Assembly: GCF_900101175.1 (NCBI RefSeq)
Contig: NZ_FNFQ01000012.1
Span: forward strand, 62,001 to 126,000
Reading direction: 5' to 3'
Source: Stenotrophomonas pavanii
Lineage (GTDB): Bacteria; Pseudomonadota; Gammaproteobacteria; Xanthomonadales; Xanthomonadaceae
DNA: 64,000 nt
Part shown: positions 18,358-28,090 of the stretch, in pieces
Numbering within the stretch: the first letter of the stretch is position 1
Layout: each line of letters begins with the position of its first letter
Made by a program: the position numbers and the translations under genes
Notes under the pieces: generated by a model
The model's input: only the letters and a program-made list of their open reading frames with translations
Told to the model about the DNA's origin: nothing
Database searches by the model: none

Positions 18358-21300
18358 CTACACCTTCTCGACCTTGACCAGGATGCACTTCGATTCGGGC
18401 GTCTGCGAGTTGCCGTCACCGATGGCGTTGGTCAGCGTATTGGCGATGTAGCCGGGCTTGGCCGCACCGAGGAAGCCCCAATGGATCGGCACCCCCACCT
18501 GGTGCACGGTCCGGCCATCGATCTGCAGGGCCTTGATGCGCTTGGTCACCATGGCCACCGCTTCGATGTGCCCGCGCTTGGAACTGACCCGCACCCGGCT
18601 GCCGTTGTTGATGCCCAGCTCGTCGGCCAAGGCAGCGCCGATCTCGACGAACTGCTCGGGCTGGATGATGGCGTTGAGCTTGCCGTGCTTGGTCCAGAAG
18701 TGGAAATGCTCGGTCAGGCGGTAGGTGGTGGCCACGTGCGGGAACTCATCCGGCGAACCGATCTGGGCACGGTCACTGGCGAACACGCGTGCGGCCGGGT
18801 TGTTCAGCGTCAATGCCTGGCCGGGGCTGAGCGGATTGCTGCGCAGCGGGGTATCGAACGGCTCGTAATGCTCGGGGAACGGTCCTTCGGCCATGCCGGC
18901 CTTGGCGAAGAAGCGGGCGATGCCCTCCGGGTTCATGATGAACGGGCCCATGCCACCAGCGGGATCTTCGTCGGCCTTGAAGTCCGGCACATCCACGTTG
19001 CCCCAGTTCTTCCCGTTCCAGGCCAGCAGCGTGCGGCGCGGATCGAATGGCCGACCGGCGACATCGCACGAGGCGCGGTTGTACATCACGCGGCGGTTGG
19101 CCGGCCACGCCCACGCCCAGCCCAGCGTATTGCCGATGCCGGTCGGGTCACTGTTGTCACGGCGCGCCATCATGTTGCCGGTCGGGCCCCAGGCACCGAT
19201 GTAGATCCAGCACCCCGACGCGGTGCTGCCGTCGTCGCGCAGGTCGCCGAACGTCGCCAGCTGCTCGCCGGCCTTGCGCACCAGCCTGGTCGGATCCTTC
19301 GGATCGAACACGTCCGTCAGCGCCTTGCCGTTGTACTCCATCGCCAGCTCTTCGGGCGTGGGCACTTCAGGGTTGGCATAGTTCCAGGCCAGGTCGCGCA
19401 CCGGCTCCCACCACGCACCGCCGTCCTTCTCGTACATCGCCTTGATGCGATGGAACAGCTCGGACATGATCTCGATGTCGCTGCGCGCTTCGCCTGGCGG
19501 ATTGGCGCCCTTCCAGTGCCACTGCAGCCAGCGCGAGGAGTTCACCACCGCACCGTTCTCCTCGGCGAAGGACGTGGTCGGCAGGCGGAACACCTCGGTC
19601 TGGATCGTGCTGGGATCGACGTCGTTCAGCGCGCCGTGGTTCTGCCAGAAGGCGATGGTCTCGGTTTCCAGCGGGTCCATGCTGACCATGAACTTCAGCT
19701 TGGAGAACGCGCTGATCAGCTTGCCCTTGTTCGGTGCCGAGGCCAGCGGATTGAAGCCCTGGCAGATGTAGCCGTGGATCTTGCCTTCGTTCATCAGCTC
19801 GTACGCCTGCAGCATGTCGTACGGCTTGTCGAGCTTGGGCAGGTGATCGAAGCACCAGTTGTTGTCGGCGGTGGCAGCGTCGCCCCACCACGATTTCATC
19901 AGGCTGACGTGGAACTTCGGGTAGTTCTGCCAGAACGACATCTGGTTGGCGCGCAGCGGCTTCTGCGTGCGCTTGGCGATGTAGGCGTCGTAGTCCTGCT
20001 CGTCCTGCCTCGGCAGCGTCAGGTAGCCGGGCAACAGGTCGGACATCAGGCCGATGTCGGTCAGGCCCTGGATGTTGGAATGCCCGCGCAGCGCGTTCAT
20101 GCCGCCTCCGGCCACGCCGATGTTGCCCAAAAGCAGCTGCACCATGGTGCCGGCACGCACGTTCTGCGCACCGATCGAGTGCTGCGTCCAGCCCAGGGCG
20201 TACAGGATGGTCATCGCCTTGTCCTTGCCGGCGGTGGACGCGATCATGTCCCAGATCTGGCGGATGCTGTCGGCCGGCGTGCCGCAGATGCGCTCGACCA
20301 TCTCCACGGTATAGCGCGCGTAATGCTGTTTGAGGAGGTTGTAGACGCAGCGCGGGTCCTTCAGCGTCGGGTCGCTGCGTACGTAGCCGTCGTCACCGTA
20401 GGCGTAGTCCCAGCTGGAACGGTCGTAGCTGCGCTTTTCTGCGTTGTAGCCCGAATACAGGCCGTCCTTGAAGGCGAATTCGTCCTTCACCAGGAACGAC
20501 ATGTCGGTGTAGTTCAGCACGTACTCGTGCTGGATGCGGTCCTCGGTCAGCAGGTAGTTGATCAGGCCGCCCAGGAACACGATGTCGGTACCGGTGCGGA
20601 TCGGCGCGTACACGTCGGCCACCGCCGCCGAGCGGTTGAAGCGCGGATCGACCACGATCAGCCGGGCCTTGTTGTGTGCCTTGGCCTCGGTTACCCATTT
20701 GAACCCGCACGGGTGTGCCTCGGCGGCATTGCCACCCATGATCAGGATCAGGTCGGCATTCTTGATGTCGACCCAGTGGTTCGTCATCGCACCACGGCCT
20801 AGCGTCGGGGCAAGACCTGCCACCGTCGGGCCGTGTCAGACACGTGCCTGGTTGTCGAATGCCAGCATGCCCAGGGAGCGGACGACCTTGTGGGTCAGCA
20901 CCGCGGTTTCATTGCTGGTGGCCGAGGCCGCCAGCATGCCGGTGGTCAGCCAGCGGTTGACCGTCTGCCCGGCTTCGTTCTTCTGCACGAAGTTGGCATC
21001 GCGGTCTTCCTTCATCAGCCGCGCGATGCGGTCCAGCGCATCGTCCCAGCTCAGCCGCTTCCACTCGTTGGAGCCCGGCGCGCGGTACTCGGGGTAGAGC
21101 AGGCGCGACTTGCTGTGGATGATGTCGGCCAGGCCGGCACCCTTCGGGCACAGCGTGCCGCGGTTGACCGGGTGGTCCGGGTCGCCTTCGATATGGAAGA
21201 TGCTCGGTTCGGCGTTCTTGGCGCCATCGCCGAGGCTGTACATCAGGATGCCGCAGGCCACCGAACAGTACGTACAGGTGTTGCGGGTCTCGGTCGCGCG

Positions 21301-21426
21301 GGTCAGCTTGTATTGCCGGACCTCCGCGAGCGCGATGCCGGGCGCGAAGCCCATCAGTGCCAGGCTGGAGCCGACCAGGGTTGTCCCGGTCACTTTCAGG
21401 AACTGGCGGCGGCTCATCGATGGCAT
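18358..21426 (-). CDS. fdnG: Formate dehydrogenase alpha subunit, selenoprotein (UGA = Sec197)
   Basis: 1022 residues if the in-frame TGA (complement of 20836-20838) is read as selenocysteine at position 197; E. coli FdnG has Sec196. The flanking residues [24 protein letters not shown] match known FdnG proteins. The protein starts with a Tat signal (SRRQFLK, then a hydrophobic stretch to GIALA), so the mature enzyme is exported folded. An N-terminal [4Fe-4S] motif ([13 protein letters not shown]) and molybdopterin-binding regions follow. It oxidises periplasmic formate with bis-MGD, using Sec as ligand to Mo/W. Start chosen at [11 protein letters not shown] with AGGAG upstream. First gene of the fdn-sel locus. 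Confidence 0.97.
20793..20838 (-). promoter_or_regulatory. UGA codon plus bacterial SECIS element
   Basis: Directly after the UGA, CACGGCC (20835-20829) pairs with GGCCGTG (20799-20793). An upper stem is capped by GGCA/TGCC around the loop GGTCT (20817-20813). A U at 20822 is unpaired between the two upper helices. A bulged U and a GGUCU loop about 11 bp from the UGA are the features known to be bound by SelB in E. coli SECIS elements. Pairing was done by hand. Confidence 0.92.
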
Positions 21427-21716
21427 GCCGTTCTCCTGGGATGGCGGGGAGGCGCAGGCCTCCGGGCTGTCGTTGGGTACGGGCCGGTTATAGCACAGGC
21501 CCCCGCATGCCCATGTGGCACAAGGCGCGGCGCCTGCCGGACGGGCCCGGAAAGGGCCTGCTCTGGTAAAGTTGCGTGCCCGCCCCCCGGGGAAGCGTCT
21601 GCCGGGCCTGGTTCCAGGATGTTCCGCGCAGCCCCCGCCGTCCTGCCGCGATCCGCCGCGCCGGACCTGGAACATCGAGGAAAAATTTTGCGAAATCAAC
21701 CAGTTGGGAGCCGTGC

Positions 21717-22382
21717 ATGAGCGCCCCTTCGAAGCCGTCGGACGCCGTTGCGCGCGGCACGCTGTACATCGTGGCCGCCCCGTCCGGCGCCGGCAAGAGC
21801 AGCATCGTCAACGCCACCCTGGCGCGTGACCCGCAGATCGCCCTGTCGATTTCCTTCACCTCGCGCGCGATGCGCCCGGGTGAGGTGAACGGCCAGCACT
21901 ACCACTTCGTCAGTGCCGAGAAGTTCGAGCAGATGATCGCCGCCGGCGACTTCTTCGAACACGCCTGGGTGCACGGCGACTGGAAGGGCACGGCCCGGCA
22001 GTCGGTGGAGCCGCAGCTGGCCGCTGGCCAGGACGTGCTGCTGGAGATCGATTGGCAGGGCGCCCAGCAGGTGCGGCAGCTGGTGCCGGGCACGGTCACC
22101 GTGTTCATCCTGCCGCCGTCCAAGCAGGCGTTGCAGGACCGCATGCGCAAGCGCGGCCAGGACAGCGAGGCGGTCATAGCCCAGCGGCTGGGCGCAGCCC
22201 GCGATGAAATGCTGCACTTCAACGAGTTCGACTACGTCATCGTCAACGAGGTGTTCGACACTGCCGTGGACGAGCTGTGCGCCATCTTCACTGCCAGCCG
22301 CCTGCGCCGGGAGGCCCAGAAGGTGCGCCACGCCGCCCTGATCCAGGCCCTGCTGACCCCCGATCCGGGTGCAACTGACTGA
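21717..22382 (+). CDS. gmk: Guanylate kinase
   Basis: 221 residues. It phosphorylates GMP to GDP with ATP. The P-loop APSGAGKSS lies near the N-terminus, followed by SFTSRAMRPGEVNGQHYHFV, the GMP-binding block, and DVLLEIDWQGAQQV. Start MSAPSKPSD was chosen for a GGGAG ribosome binding site; family homology begins about 14 residues later. It is followed by rpoZ and spoT, the usual gmk-rpoZ-spoT order linking guanine nucleotide supply with ppGpp metabolism. Confidence 0.96.
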   Translation: MSAPSKPSDAVARGTLYIVAAPSGAGKSSIVNATLARDPQIALSISFTSRAMRPGEVNGQHYHFVSAEKFEQMIAAGDFFEHAWVHGDWKGTARQSVEPQLAAGQDVLLEIDWQGAQQVRQLVPGTVTVFILPPSKQALQDRMRKRGQDSEAVIAQRLGAARDEMLHFNEFDYVIVNEVFDTAVDELCAIFTASRLRREAQKVRHAALIQALLTPDPGATD

Positions 22383-22409
22383 TTCCAAAAGAATCGATGG
22401 GGGGTTGGC

Positions 22410-22439
22410 TTGATTTTGTCCAGCCCCTGCCAGTACACT
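22410..22439 (+). promoter_or_regulatory. Candidate sigma-70 promoter for rpoZ
   Basis: TTGATT (22410-22415), 18-nt spacer, TACACT (22434-22439), 53 nt before the rpoZ ATG. Read from sequence only. Confidence 0.5.
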
Positions 22440-22492
22440 CCGTCCCCTTTCCCTCATTCGACTGAGCGGCCGACCGGTCGCCGGGAGCCCGT

Positions 22493-22792
22493 ATGGCCCG
22501 CATCACCGTAGAAGATTGCCTGGAAGTCGTTAACAACCGTTTCGAACTGGTCATGATGGCATCCAAGCGTGCCCGCCAGCTCGCCAACGGCGTGCAGGCC
22601 ACGCTGGACAACAGCGAGACCGAGGACAAGCCGACCGTGCTGGCGCTGCGCGAAATCGCCGCCCGCAAGATCGACAACGCGCTGATCGACGAAGTCGAGA
22701 AGGCCGAGCGTGAGCGCGCCGAGCGCGAAGCGCTGGAGTGGGCCGCCGCCGAAGTGGTGGCCGACGAAGACATGTCCAAGAACGACGATTGA
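22493..22792 (+). CDS. rpoZ: RNA polymerase omega subunit
   Basis: 99 residues starting [20 protein letters not shown], the diagnostic omega N-terminus. Omega assists folding and assembly of the beta-prime subunit and forms part of a ppGpp site in proteobacteria. ASKRARQL and [14 protein letters not shown] are conserved blocks. It is preceded by a GGGAG site and followed by a clear terminator, so it can be transcribed apart from spoT. Confidence 0.97.
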   Translation: MARITVEDCLEVVNNRFELVMMASKRARQLANGVQATLDNSETEDKPTVLALREIAARKIDNALIDEVEKAERERAEREALEWAAAEVVADEDMSKNDD

Positions 22793-22826
22793 TCGCATCG
22801 ATCAACGTAATCGTTGGATACACCGA

Positions 22827-22853
22827 ACAGCCCGCCCCGTGCGGGCTGTTTCG
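22827..22853 (+). terminator. Rho-independent terminator after rpoZ
   Basis: ACAGCCCGC (22827-22835), loop CCCGT, GCGGGCTGT (22841-22849), then TTTC. Nine perfect base pairs, 34 nt past the rpoZ stop. Confidence 0.8.
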
Positions 22854-22863
22854 CATTCAGGAT

Positions 22864-22892
22864 TTGCCGTAAACGTCGCGCTGGAATAGGCT
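22864..22892 (+). promoter_or_regulatory. Sigma-70-type promoter for spoT, leaderless
   Basis: TTGCCG (22864-22869), 17-nt spacer, TAGGCT (22887-22892). The ATG of spoT is only 6 nt past the -10 box and there is no Shine-Dalgarno, so transcription should begin at or beside the start codon. Confidence 0.5.
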
Positions 22893-22898
22893 GCGGGC

Positions 22899-25061
22899 AT
22901 GAACCCAGGCCCCACTGCCAAGGTCGCCGCAGCCCCCACTGCCGCCGTACCCGACTACGTCCTCCAGCTCGAACGCGCCGCCCACTACCTGCCGCCGGAA
23001 CAGCTGCCGCTGTTGCGCCGTGCCTGGGAAGTCGGAGCCTCCGCGCACGCTGGGCAGACGCGCAAGTCGGGCGAGCCCTACATCACCCACCCGGTGGCCG
23101 TGGCCCAGGTGCTGGCCGAGCTCGGCCTGGACGTGGAAGCGCTGATCGCTGCGATCCTGCACGACACCATCGAAGACACCCCGCTGACGCGCGAGGCGCT
23201 GGCCGCCGAGTTCGGCGAAGCCGTGGCCGAACTGGTCGACGGCGTCACCAAGCTGGACAAGCTGAAGTTCCGCGACCGCCAGGAAGCGGCCGCCGAGAGC
23301 TTCCGCAAGATGCTGCTGGCGATGTCGCGCGACCTGCGCGTGATCATGATCAAGCTGGCCGACCGCCTGCACAACATGCGTACGCTGGGTGCGCAGAGCC
23401 GCGAAGCGCGCGGCCGCATCGCCCGCGAGACGCTGGAGATCTACGCGCCGATCGCCCAGCGCCTGGGCATGAGCCTGGTCAAGAGCGAGCTGCAGAACCT
23501 GGGGTTCAAGGCGCTCTACCCGTGGCGCCACGCCATCATCGAAAAACACATCCGCAGCCAGCCGGTGGTGCGTCGCGAAGCGATGGCACAGGTGGAAGTG
23601 CAGCTGTCGCAGCGCCTGGCCAAGGAGGGGATCGAGCATCGGCTGATCAGCCGCATCAAGACCCCGTGGAGCATCTACAACAAGATGCGCGACGAGAACA
23701 AATCCTTCGACCAGGTGATGGATGTGTTCGGCTTCCGCCTGGTCGTGCGCAGCGTGCCCAGCTGTTACCACGCGCTGGGCTCGGTGCACGCCACCTTCAA
23801 GCCGCTGGATGGCCGCTTCCGCGATTTCATCGCCATTCCCAAGGCCAACGGTTACCAGTCGCTGCACACGGTGCTGTTCGGGCCGTATGGCTCGCCGATC
23901 GAAGTGCAGATCCGTACCGAGGAAATGGACCTGATCGCCGAGCGCGGCGTGGCCGCGCACTGGACCTACAAGTTCGGTGGTGATTCGCCCAACAGCGCGC
24001 AGAGCCGCGCCCACGCCTGGATCGTCGAGCTGATCGACTCGCAGCGCGCCGCCGGTTCCTCGCTGGAATTCCTCGACAACGTCAAGGTCGACCTGTTCCC
24101 GGACGAGGTCTACCTGTTCACCCCGAAGGGCAAGATCCTGGCCCTGCCGCGCAATTCCACCGCGCTCGATTTCGCCTACGCGGTGCACACCGACGTCGGC
24201 AACATGGCGGTGGCCTCGCGCGTGGACAAGAAACTGGTGCCACTGCGCACCAAGCTGGTGTCGGGCCAGTCGGTGGAGATCATCACCGCACGCTCGGCCA
24301 CGCCGAAACCGCAGTGGCTGGAATTCGTGGTCACCAGCAAGGCACGCACCGCCATCCGCCACCAGCTCAAGCAGCTGGAACACGAAGATGCCGTGCAGCT
24401 CGGCCACCGCATGCTCGACCGTGCGCTGGAAGCGATGGATTCGTCGCTGGAGCGGCTGCCGAAGGGGCGCCTGGATGCGTTCCTGGCAGAGCACCGTTTC
24501 CCGCGCCTGGAGGCGCTGCTGGCCGAGGTCGCGCTGGGCAACTGGATGCCGACCCAGGCCGCGCAGGCGCTGATGGCCTACGCCGAACTGCGTGGCGGCC
24601 CGCATTCGCGCCACCATTCGCAGGAGAAGATCCTGATCAACGGCAGCGAGCGCGGCGTGGTCACCTTCGCCGGCTGCTGCCAGCCGATTCCCGGCGACGA
24701 GATCATGGGCTACCACACCGCCGGCAAGGGCATCGTGGTGCACCGGATGGACTGCCCGAACCTGGCCGAACTGCGCAAGTCGCCCGAGCGCTGGGTGCCG
24801 ATCGGCTGGGACACCACCGTCTCCGGCGACTACGACACCTCGCTGGTGGTGGAAGTGGAGAACGGCACCGGCGTGCTGGCGCAGCTGGCCGCTGCCATCG
24901 CGCAGAGCCACTCCAACATCGAGCGCGTGGACTACCTGGACCGCGATTTCAACGCCGCCGTGCTGGCGTTCAACATCCAGGTGCGCGACCGCAACCACCT
25001 GGCCGAAGTGATGCGCCGCCTGCGCCGCCTGTCGGTCGTGCAGTCGGTACGCCGCCAGTAG
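22899..25061 (+). CDS. spoT: Bifunctional (p)ppGpp synthetase/hydrolase
   Basis: 720 residues. An N-terminal HD hydrolase domain has RKSGEPYITHP and LHDTIED (H88-D89). The synthetase domain contains TPWSIYNKMRDEN, DVFGFRLVV and GYQSLHTVLFGP. The TGS domain begins DEVYLFTPKGKI, and a C-terminal ACT domain covers about the last 75 residues. The intact HD signature implies that hydrolase activity is retained, so it can both make and degrade the stringent-response alarmone. No RBS precedes the ATG; a leaderless promoter fits instead. It sits in the gmk-rpoZ-spoT-ridA-recG neighbourhood. Confidence 0.96.
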   Translation: MNPGPTAKVAAAPTAAVPDYVLQLERAAHYLPPEQLPLLRRAWEVGASAHAGQTRKSGEPYITHPVAVAQVLAELGLDVEALIAAILHDTIEDTPLTREALAAEFGEAVAELVDGVTKLDKLKFRDRQEAAAESFRKMLLAMSRDLRVIMIKLADRLHNMRTLGAQSREARGRIARETLEIYAPIAQRLGMSLVKSELQNLGFKALYPWRHAIIEKHIRSQPVVRREAMAQVEVQLSQRLAKEGIEHRLISRIKTPWSIYNKMRDENKSFDQVMDVFGFRLVVRSVPSCYHALGSVHATFKPLDGRFRDFIAIPKANGYQSLHTVLFGPYGSPIEVQIRTEEMDLIAERGVAAHWTYKFGGDSPNSAQSRAHAWIVELIDSQRAAGSSLEFLDNVKVDLFPDEVYLFTPKGKILALPRNSTALDFAYAVHTDVGNMAVASRVDKKLVPLRTKLVSGQSVEIITARSATPKPQWLEFVVTSKARTAIRHQLKQLEHEDAVQLGHRMLDRALEAMDSSLERLPKGRLDAFLAEHRFPRLEALLAEVALGNWMPTQAAQALMAYAELRGGPHSRHHSQEKILINGSERGVVTFAGCCQPIPGDEIMGYHTAGKGIVVHRMDCPNLAELRKSPERWVPIGWDTTVSGDYDTSLVVEVENGTGVLAQLAAAIAQSHSNIERVDYLDRDFNAAVLAFNIQVRDRNHLAEVMRRLRRLSVVQSVRRQ

Positions 25062-25076
25062 GCCCTGCGCGGACCG

Positions 25077-25150
25077 GTAGTGCCGGCCGCTGGCCGGCAA
25101 CCCATGGATCCTCGACGGCGTCGCGATTGCCGGCCAGCGGCCGGCACTAC
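25077..25150. repeat. SMAG inverted dimer
   Basis: GTAG plus a GCCGGCCGCTGGCCGGC hairpin at 25077-25099 and its inverted copy ending CTAC at 25128-25150, 28 nt apart. It lies in the spoT-ridA gap and could form a long stem that ends or stabilises the spoT transcript. Confidence 0.85.
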
Positions 25151-25199
25151 CGAAGCGGCGCGGTGGATCCGCGCCATGCGTGGATGCACCCCCAGCCGG

Positions 25200-25205
25200 T
25201 ACAAT
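25200..25205 (+). promoter_or_regulatory. Candidate -10 box for ridA
   Basis: TACAAT 38 nt before the ridA ATG. The -35 position is not convincing, so the promoter is tentative. Confidence 0.3.
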
Positions 25206-25242
25206 CACCGCTCTGTTTTCCCCCAAAGCACCGGAGCGACCC

Positions 25243-25629
<387 letters not shown>

Positions 25630-25636
25630 CCGCCAC

Positions 25637-27748
25637 GTGGCACGCAAGGCGGCGGTCACTCCGGTCCTGTCACCGTCCGGCGAAGCATCCCTGGCGATGC
25701 TCGCCGGCGTCGGTCCGGCCGTGGCCGCCAAACTGCAGGCGCGTGGCCTGGCCACCCTGCAGGATCTCTGGCTTCACCTGCCCCTGCGCTATGAAGACCG
25801 GACCCGGCTGACCCGCATCGAAGACCTGCGCAACGGCGTGCCGGCCCAGGTGGAAGGGCGGGTGGTCGCGGTAGAGCGCGGCATGCGCTACCGGCCGATG
25901 CTGAAAGTGGCGGTGGAAGACGAAGGGCAGGGCACCCTGGTGCTGCGCTTCTTCCATTTCCGCCAACAGCAGGTCGGCCAGTTCGCGGTCGGCAACCGGC
26001 TGCGCTGCTTCGGCACGCCCAAGCCCGGCCACCTCGGCCTGGAGATCGTCCATCCCAGTTACCAGGTGCTGGGGCGCAACGACGATCCTGAACTCGGCGA
26101 CCGCCTCGACCCGGTGTACCCCACCGTCGAAGGCGTCGGCCCGATGACCATGCGCAAGCTGATCGGCCAGGCGCTGGACCGCCTGCCCGAGGAAAGCGCG
26201 CTGGAACTGTTGCCCGGCGGCTGGCTCGATGGCCTCGGCCTGCCGTCGCTGCGCAGCGCGCTGTTGACCGTGCACCGGCCACCACCGGATGCCGACCTGG
26301 CCGCGCTGGCCGCCGGCACGCACCCGGCGCAGCGCCGCCTGGCGATGGAAGAACTGCTGGCCCACCACCTCAGCCTGCGTCGCCAGCGCATTGCACTGCA
26401 GGCACACCACGCGCCGCCGCTGGCGGGCCCCGGCAAGCTGGCCAAGGCACTGCTGAAGCAGCTGCCGTTCGCCCTGACCGGTGCGCAGGCGCGCGTGTTC
26501 AAGCAGATCCGCGAAGACCTCGCGCGCCCCAGCCCGATGCTGCGCCTGGTGCAGGGCGATGTGGGTTCCGGCAAGACCGTGGTCGCTGCGCTGGCCGCGA
26601 TGCTGGCGGTGGAGCAGGGCAAGCAGGTTGCGTTGGCCGCACCCACCGAACTGCTGGCCGAGCAGCACCTCAACAACCTGCGCGGCTGGCTGGAGCCGCT
26701 GGGCGTGCGCATCGCCTGGCTGGCCGGCAAGGTCACCGGCAAGGCACGCGCCAAGGTGATGGCGCAGGTCGCCAGCGGCGAAGCGCAGGTGGTGGTGGGT
26801 ACCCACGCGCTGATGCAGGAGGCGGTGGTGTTCCAGGATCTGGCCTTGGCCATCGTCGACGAGCAGCACCGCTTCGGCGTGCACCAGCGCTTGGCGCTGC
26901 GCGACAAGGGCGCGGGTGGCAACAGCGTGCCGCACCAGCTGGTGATGACCGCCACGCCGATTCCGCGCACGCTGGCGATGTCCGAATACGCGGACCTGGA
27001 TGTGTCGGCCATCGACGAGCTGCCGCCGGGCCGCACGCCGGTACAGACCGTCGCCCTCAACAATGACCGCCGCCCGGAACTGATCGAGCGCATCGCGCTG
27101 GCCTGCGAGGAAGGGCGGCAGGTCTACTGGGTGTGCACACTGATCGAGGAAAGCGAAGAGCTGGATGCCACTCCGGCGCAGGCCACCTATGAATCGCTGC
27201 AGGCACTGCTGCCCGGCGTGCGCGTGGGGCTGGTGCACGGGCGGCTGAAAGCGGCCGAGAAGCTGGCGACGATGGTGGCCTTCAAGGCCGGCGAGATCGA
27301 CCTGCTGGTCGCGACCACGGTCATCGAAGTGGGTGTGGACGTACCGAATGCCTCGCTGATGGTGATCGAGAACGCCGAGCGCCTCGGCCTGGCCCAGCTG
27401 CACCAGCTGCGCGGGCGCGTCGGCCGTGGTTCGGCGGTGTCGCGCTGCGTGCTGCTGTACCAGGCTCCGCTTTCGCAGATGGCGCGCGAGCGCCTGCAGA
27501 CCATGCGCGAAACCAACGATGGATTCGTCATCGCCGAGAAGGATCTGGAACTGCGCGGCCCCGGCGAACTTCTGGGCACCCGCCAGACCGGCCTGGCCGG
27601 TTTCCGCATCGCCGACCTGGCCCGCGACGCCGGGCTGCTGCCCGGCGTGCACGCACTGGCCGAGCGCCTGCTGGATCAGCAGCCTGCACTGGCCGATCGG
27701 GTGGTGCAGCGATGGATCGGCACCGCCGTGCGCTACGCCTCGGCGTAA
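25637..27748 (+). CDS. recG: ATP-dependent DNA helicase RecG
   Basis: 703 residues (E. coli 693) from a GTG start 7 nt after ridA. RecG remodels stalled replication forks and Holliday junctions. An N-terminal wedge (OB) domain recognises branched DNA. Superfamily-2 helicase motifs follow: GDVGSGKTVVA (Walker A), DEQHRFGVHQR (DEXQ box), VMTATPIPRTLAM, ATTVIEVGVDVPNA and QLRGRVGRG. The C-terminal RecG signature GPGELLGTRQTGL is present. No RBS is obvious at the GTG, consistent with coupling to ridA. Confidence 0.95.
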   Translation: MARKAAVTPVLSPSGEASLAMLAGVGPAVAAKLQARGLATLQDLWLHLPLRYEDRTRLTRIEDLRNGVPAQVEGRVVAVERGMRYRPMLKVAVEDEGQGTLVLRFFHFRQQQVGQFAVGNRLRCFGTPKPGHLGLEIVHPSYQVLGRNDDPELGDRLDPVYPTVEGVGPMTMRKLIGQALDRLPEESALELLPGGWLDGLGLPSLRSALLTVHRPPPDADLAALAAGTHPAQRRLAMEELLAHHLSLRRQRIALQAHHAPPLAGPGKLAKALLKQLPFALTGAQARVFKQIREDLARPSPMLRLVQGDVGSGKTVVAALAAMLAVEQGKQVALAAPTELLAEQHLNNLRGWLEPLGVRIAWLAGKVTGKARAKVMAQVASGEAQVVVGTHALMQEAVVFQDLALAIVDEQHRFGVHQRLALRDKGAGGNSVPHQLVMTATPIPRTLAMSEYADLDVSAIDELPPGRTPVQTVALNNDRRPELIERIALACEEGRQVYWVCTLIEESEELDATPAQATYESLQALLPGVRVGLVHGRLKAAEKLATMVAFKAGEIDLLVATTVIEVGVDVPNASLMVIENAERLGLAQLHQLRGRVGRGSAVSRCVLLYQAPLSQMARERLQTMRETNDGFVIAEKDLELRGPGELLGTRQTGLAGFRIADLARDAGLLPGVHALAERLLDQQPALADRVVQRWIGTAVRYASA

Positions 27749-27756
27749 GCACCCCG

Positions 27757-27795
27757 GGGGTCAGAGCCCTTTGCGCAGCAATGGCCTCTGACCCC
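27757..27795. repeat. Inverted repeat of the GGGGTCAGA class
   Basis: GGGGTCAGAGCC (27757-27768) pairs with GGCCTCTGACCCC (27783-27795) with one bulged base. It is 8 nt past the recG stop. Same class as 16585-16627. It may act as a transcript-end hairpin. Confidence 0.65.
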
Positions 27796-27810
27796 ATTTC
27801 CGGCACGCTC

Positions 27811-27920
27811 ATCCACGCACGGCGTGGATCTACTGTAGAGCCGAGCCCACGCTCGGCTGCTGTGCGCGCTGTGCGCGCTGTGCGCGCTGCGCGCGGGAGT
27901 CGAGCATGGCTCGACTCTAC
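27811..27920. repeat. Cluster of three SMAG-type hairpins
   Basis: Three GTAG hairpins with different stems lie within 110 bp: 27811-27833 (minus; GTAGATCCACG class), 27835-27858 (plus; GTAGAGCCGAG class) and 27898-27920 (minus; GTAGAGTCGAG class). The second and third are inverted relative to each other and enclose a 9-bp tandem repeat. Confidence 0.75.
27861..27887. repeat. Short tandem repeat, (TGTGCGCGC)x3
   Basis: Three perfect 9-bp units followed by a partial TGCGCGCG. It sits in the loop between two inverted SMAG hairpins. Alternating purine-pyrimidine sequence is prone to slippage; repeat number may vary between strains. Confidence 0.7.
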
Positions 27921-27976
27921 AGAGAGCTCTTCCCCGCCATCCGCGGGAAACCCGTTTTTGACGTTGCTGTTGAAGT

Positions 27977-27999
27977 TGCCGGCCAGCGGCCGGCACTAC
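27977..27999 (-). repeat. SMAG hairpin
   Basis: Minus strand: GTAGTGCCGGCC then GCTGGCCGGCA. It is followed at 28000-28026 by a GCAGGGC/GCCCTGC hairpin. Together with the preceding elements it fills the 342-nt recG to nucleoside hydrolase gap, which has no gene. Confidence 0.8.
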
Positions 28000-28035
28000 C
28001 GCGGGTGCAGGGCGCAGCCCTGCCGCCCCCCATAC

Positions 28036-28064
28036 TTGCAACGGTCATCATCCCGGTCCACACT
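28036..28064 (+). promoter_or_regulatory. Candidate promoter for the nucleoside hydrolase
   Basis: TTGCAA (28036-28041), 17-nt spacer, CACACT (28059-28064), 26 nt before the ATG. Confidence 0.4.
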
Positions 28065-28090
28065 TCGTTGCCGATCTGAAGACGGCAACG

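Noticed and set aside
18202..20802. Plus-strand open frame of 866 codons opposite fdnG
   Set aside because: A mirror of fdnG codon bias; the product is His/Val/Arg-rich with no recognisable domain.
20824..20838. Apparent nonsense mutation splitting fdnG into two genes
   Set aside because: The TGA sits at the known Sec position with a SECIS next to it, and the full Sec machinery is adjacent; it is recoding, not a pseudogene.
27861..27895. Possible CRISPR-like tandem repeats
   Set aside because: Units are 9 bp, directly adjacent, without spacers; a simple tandem repeat.
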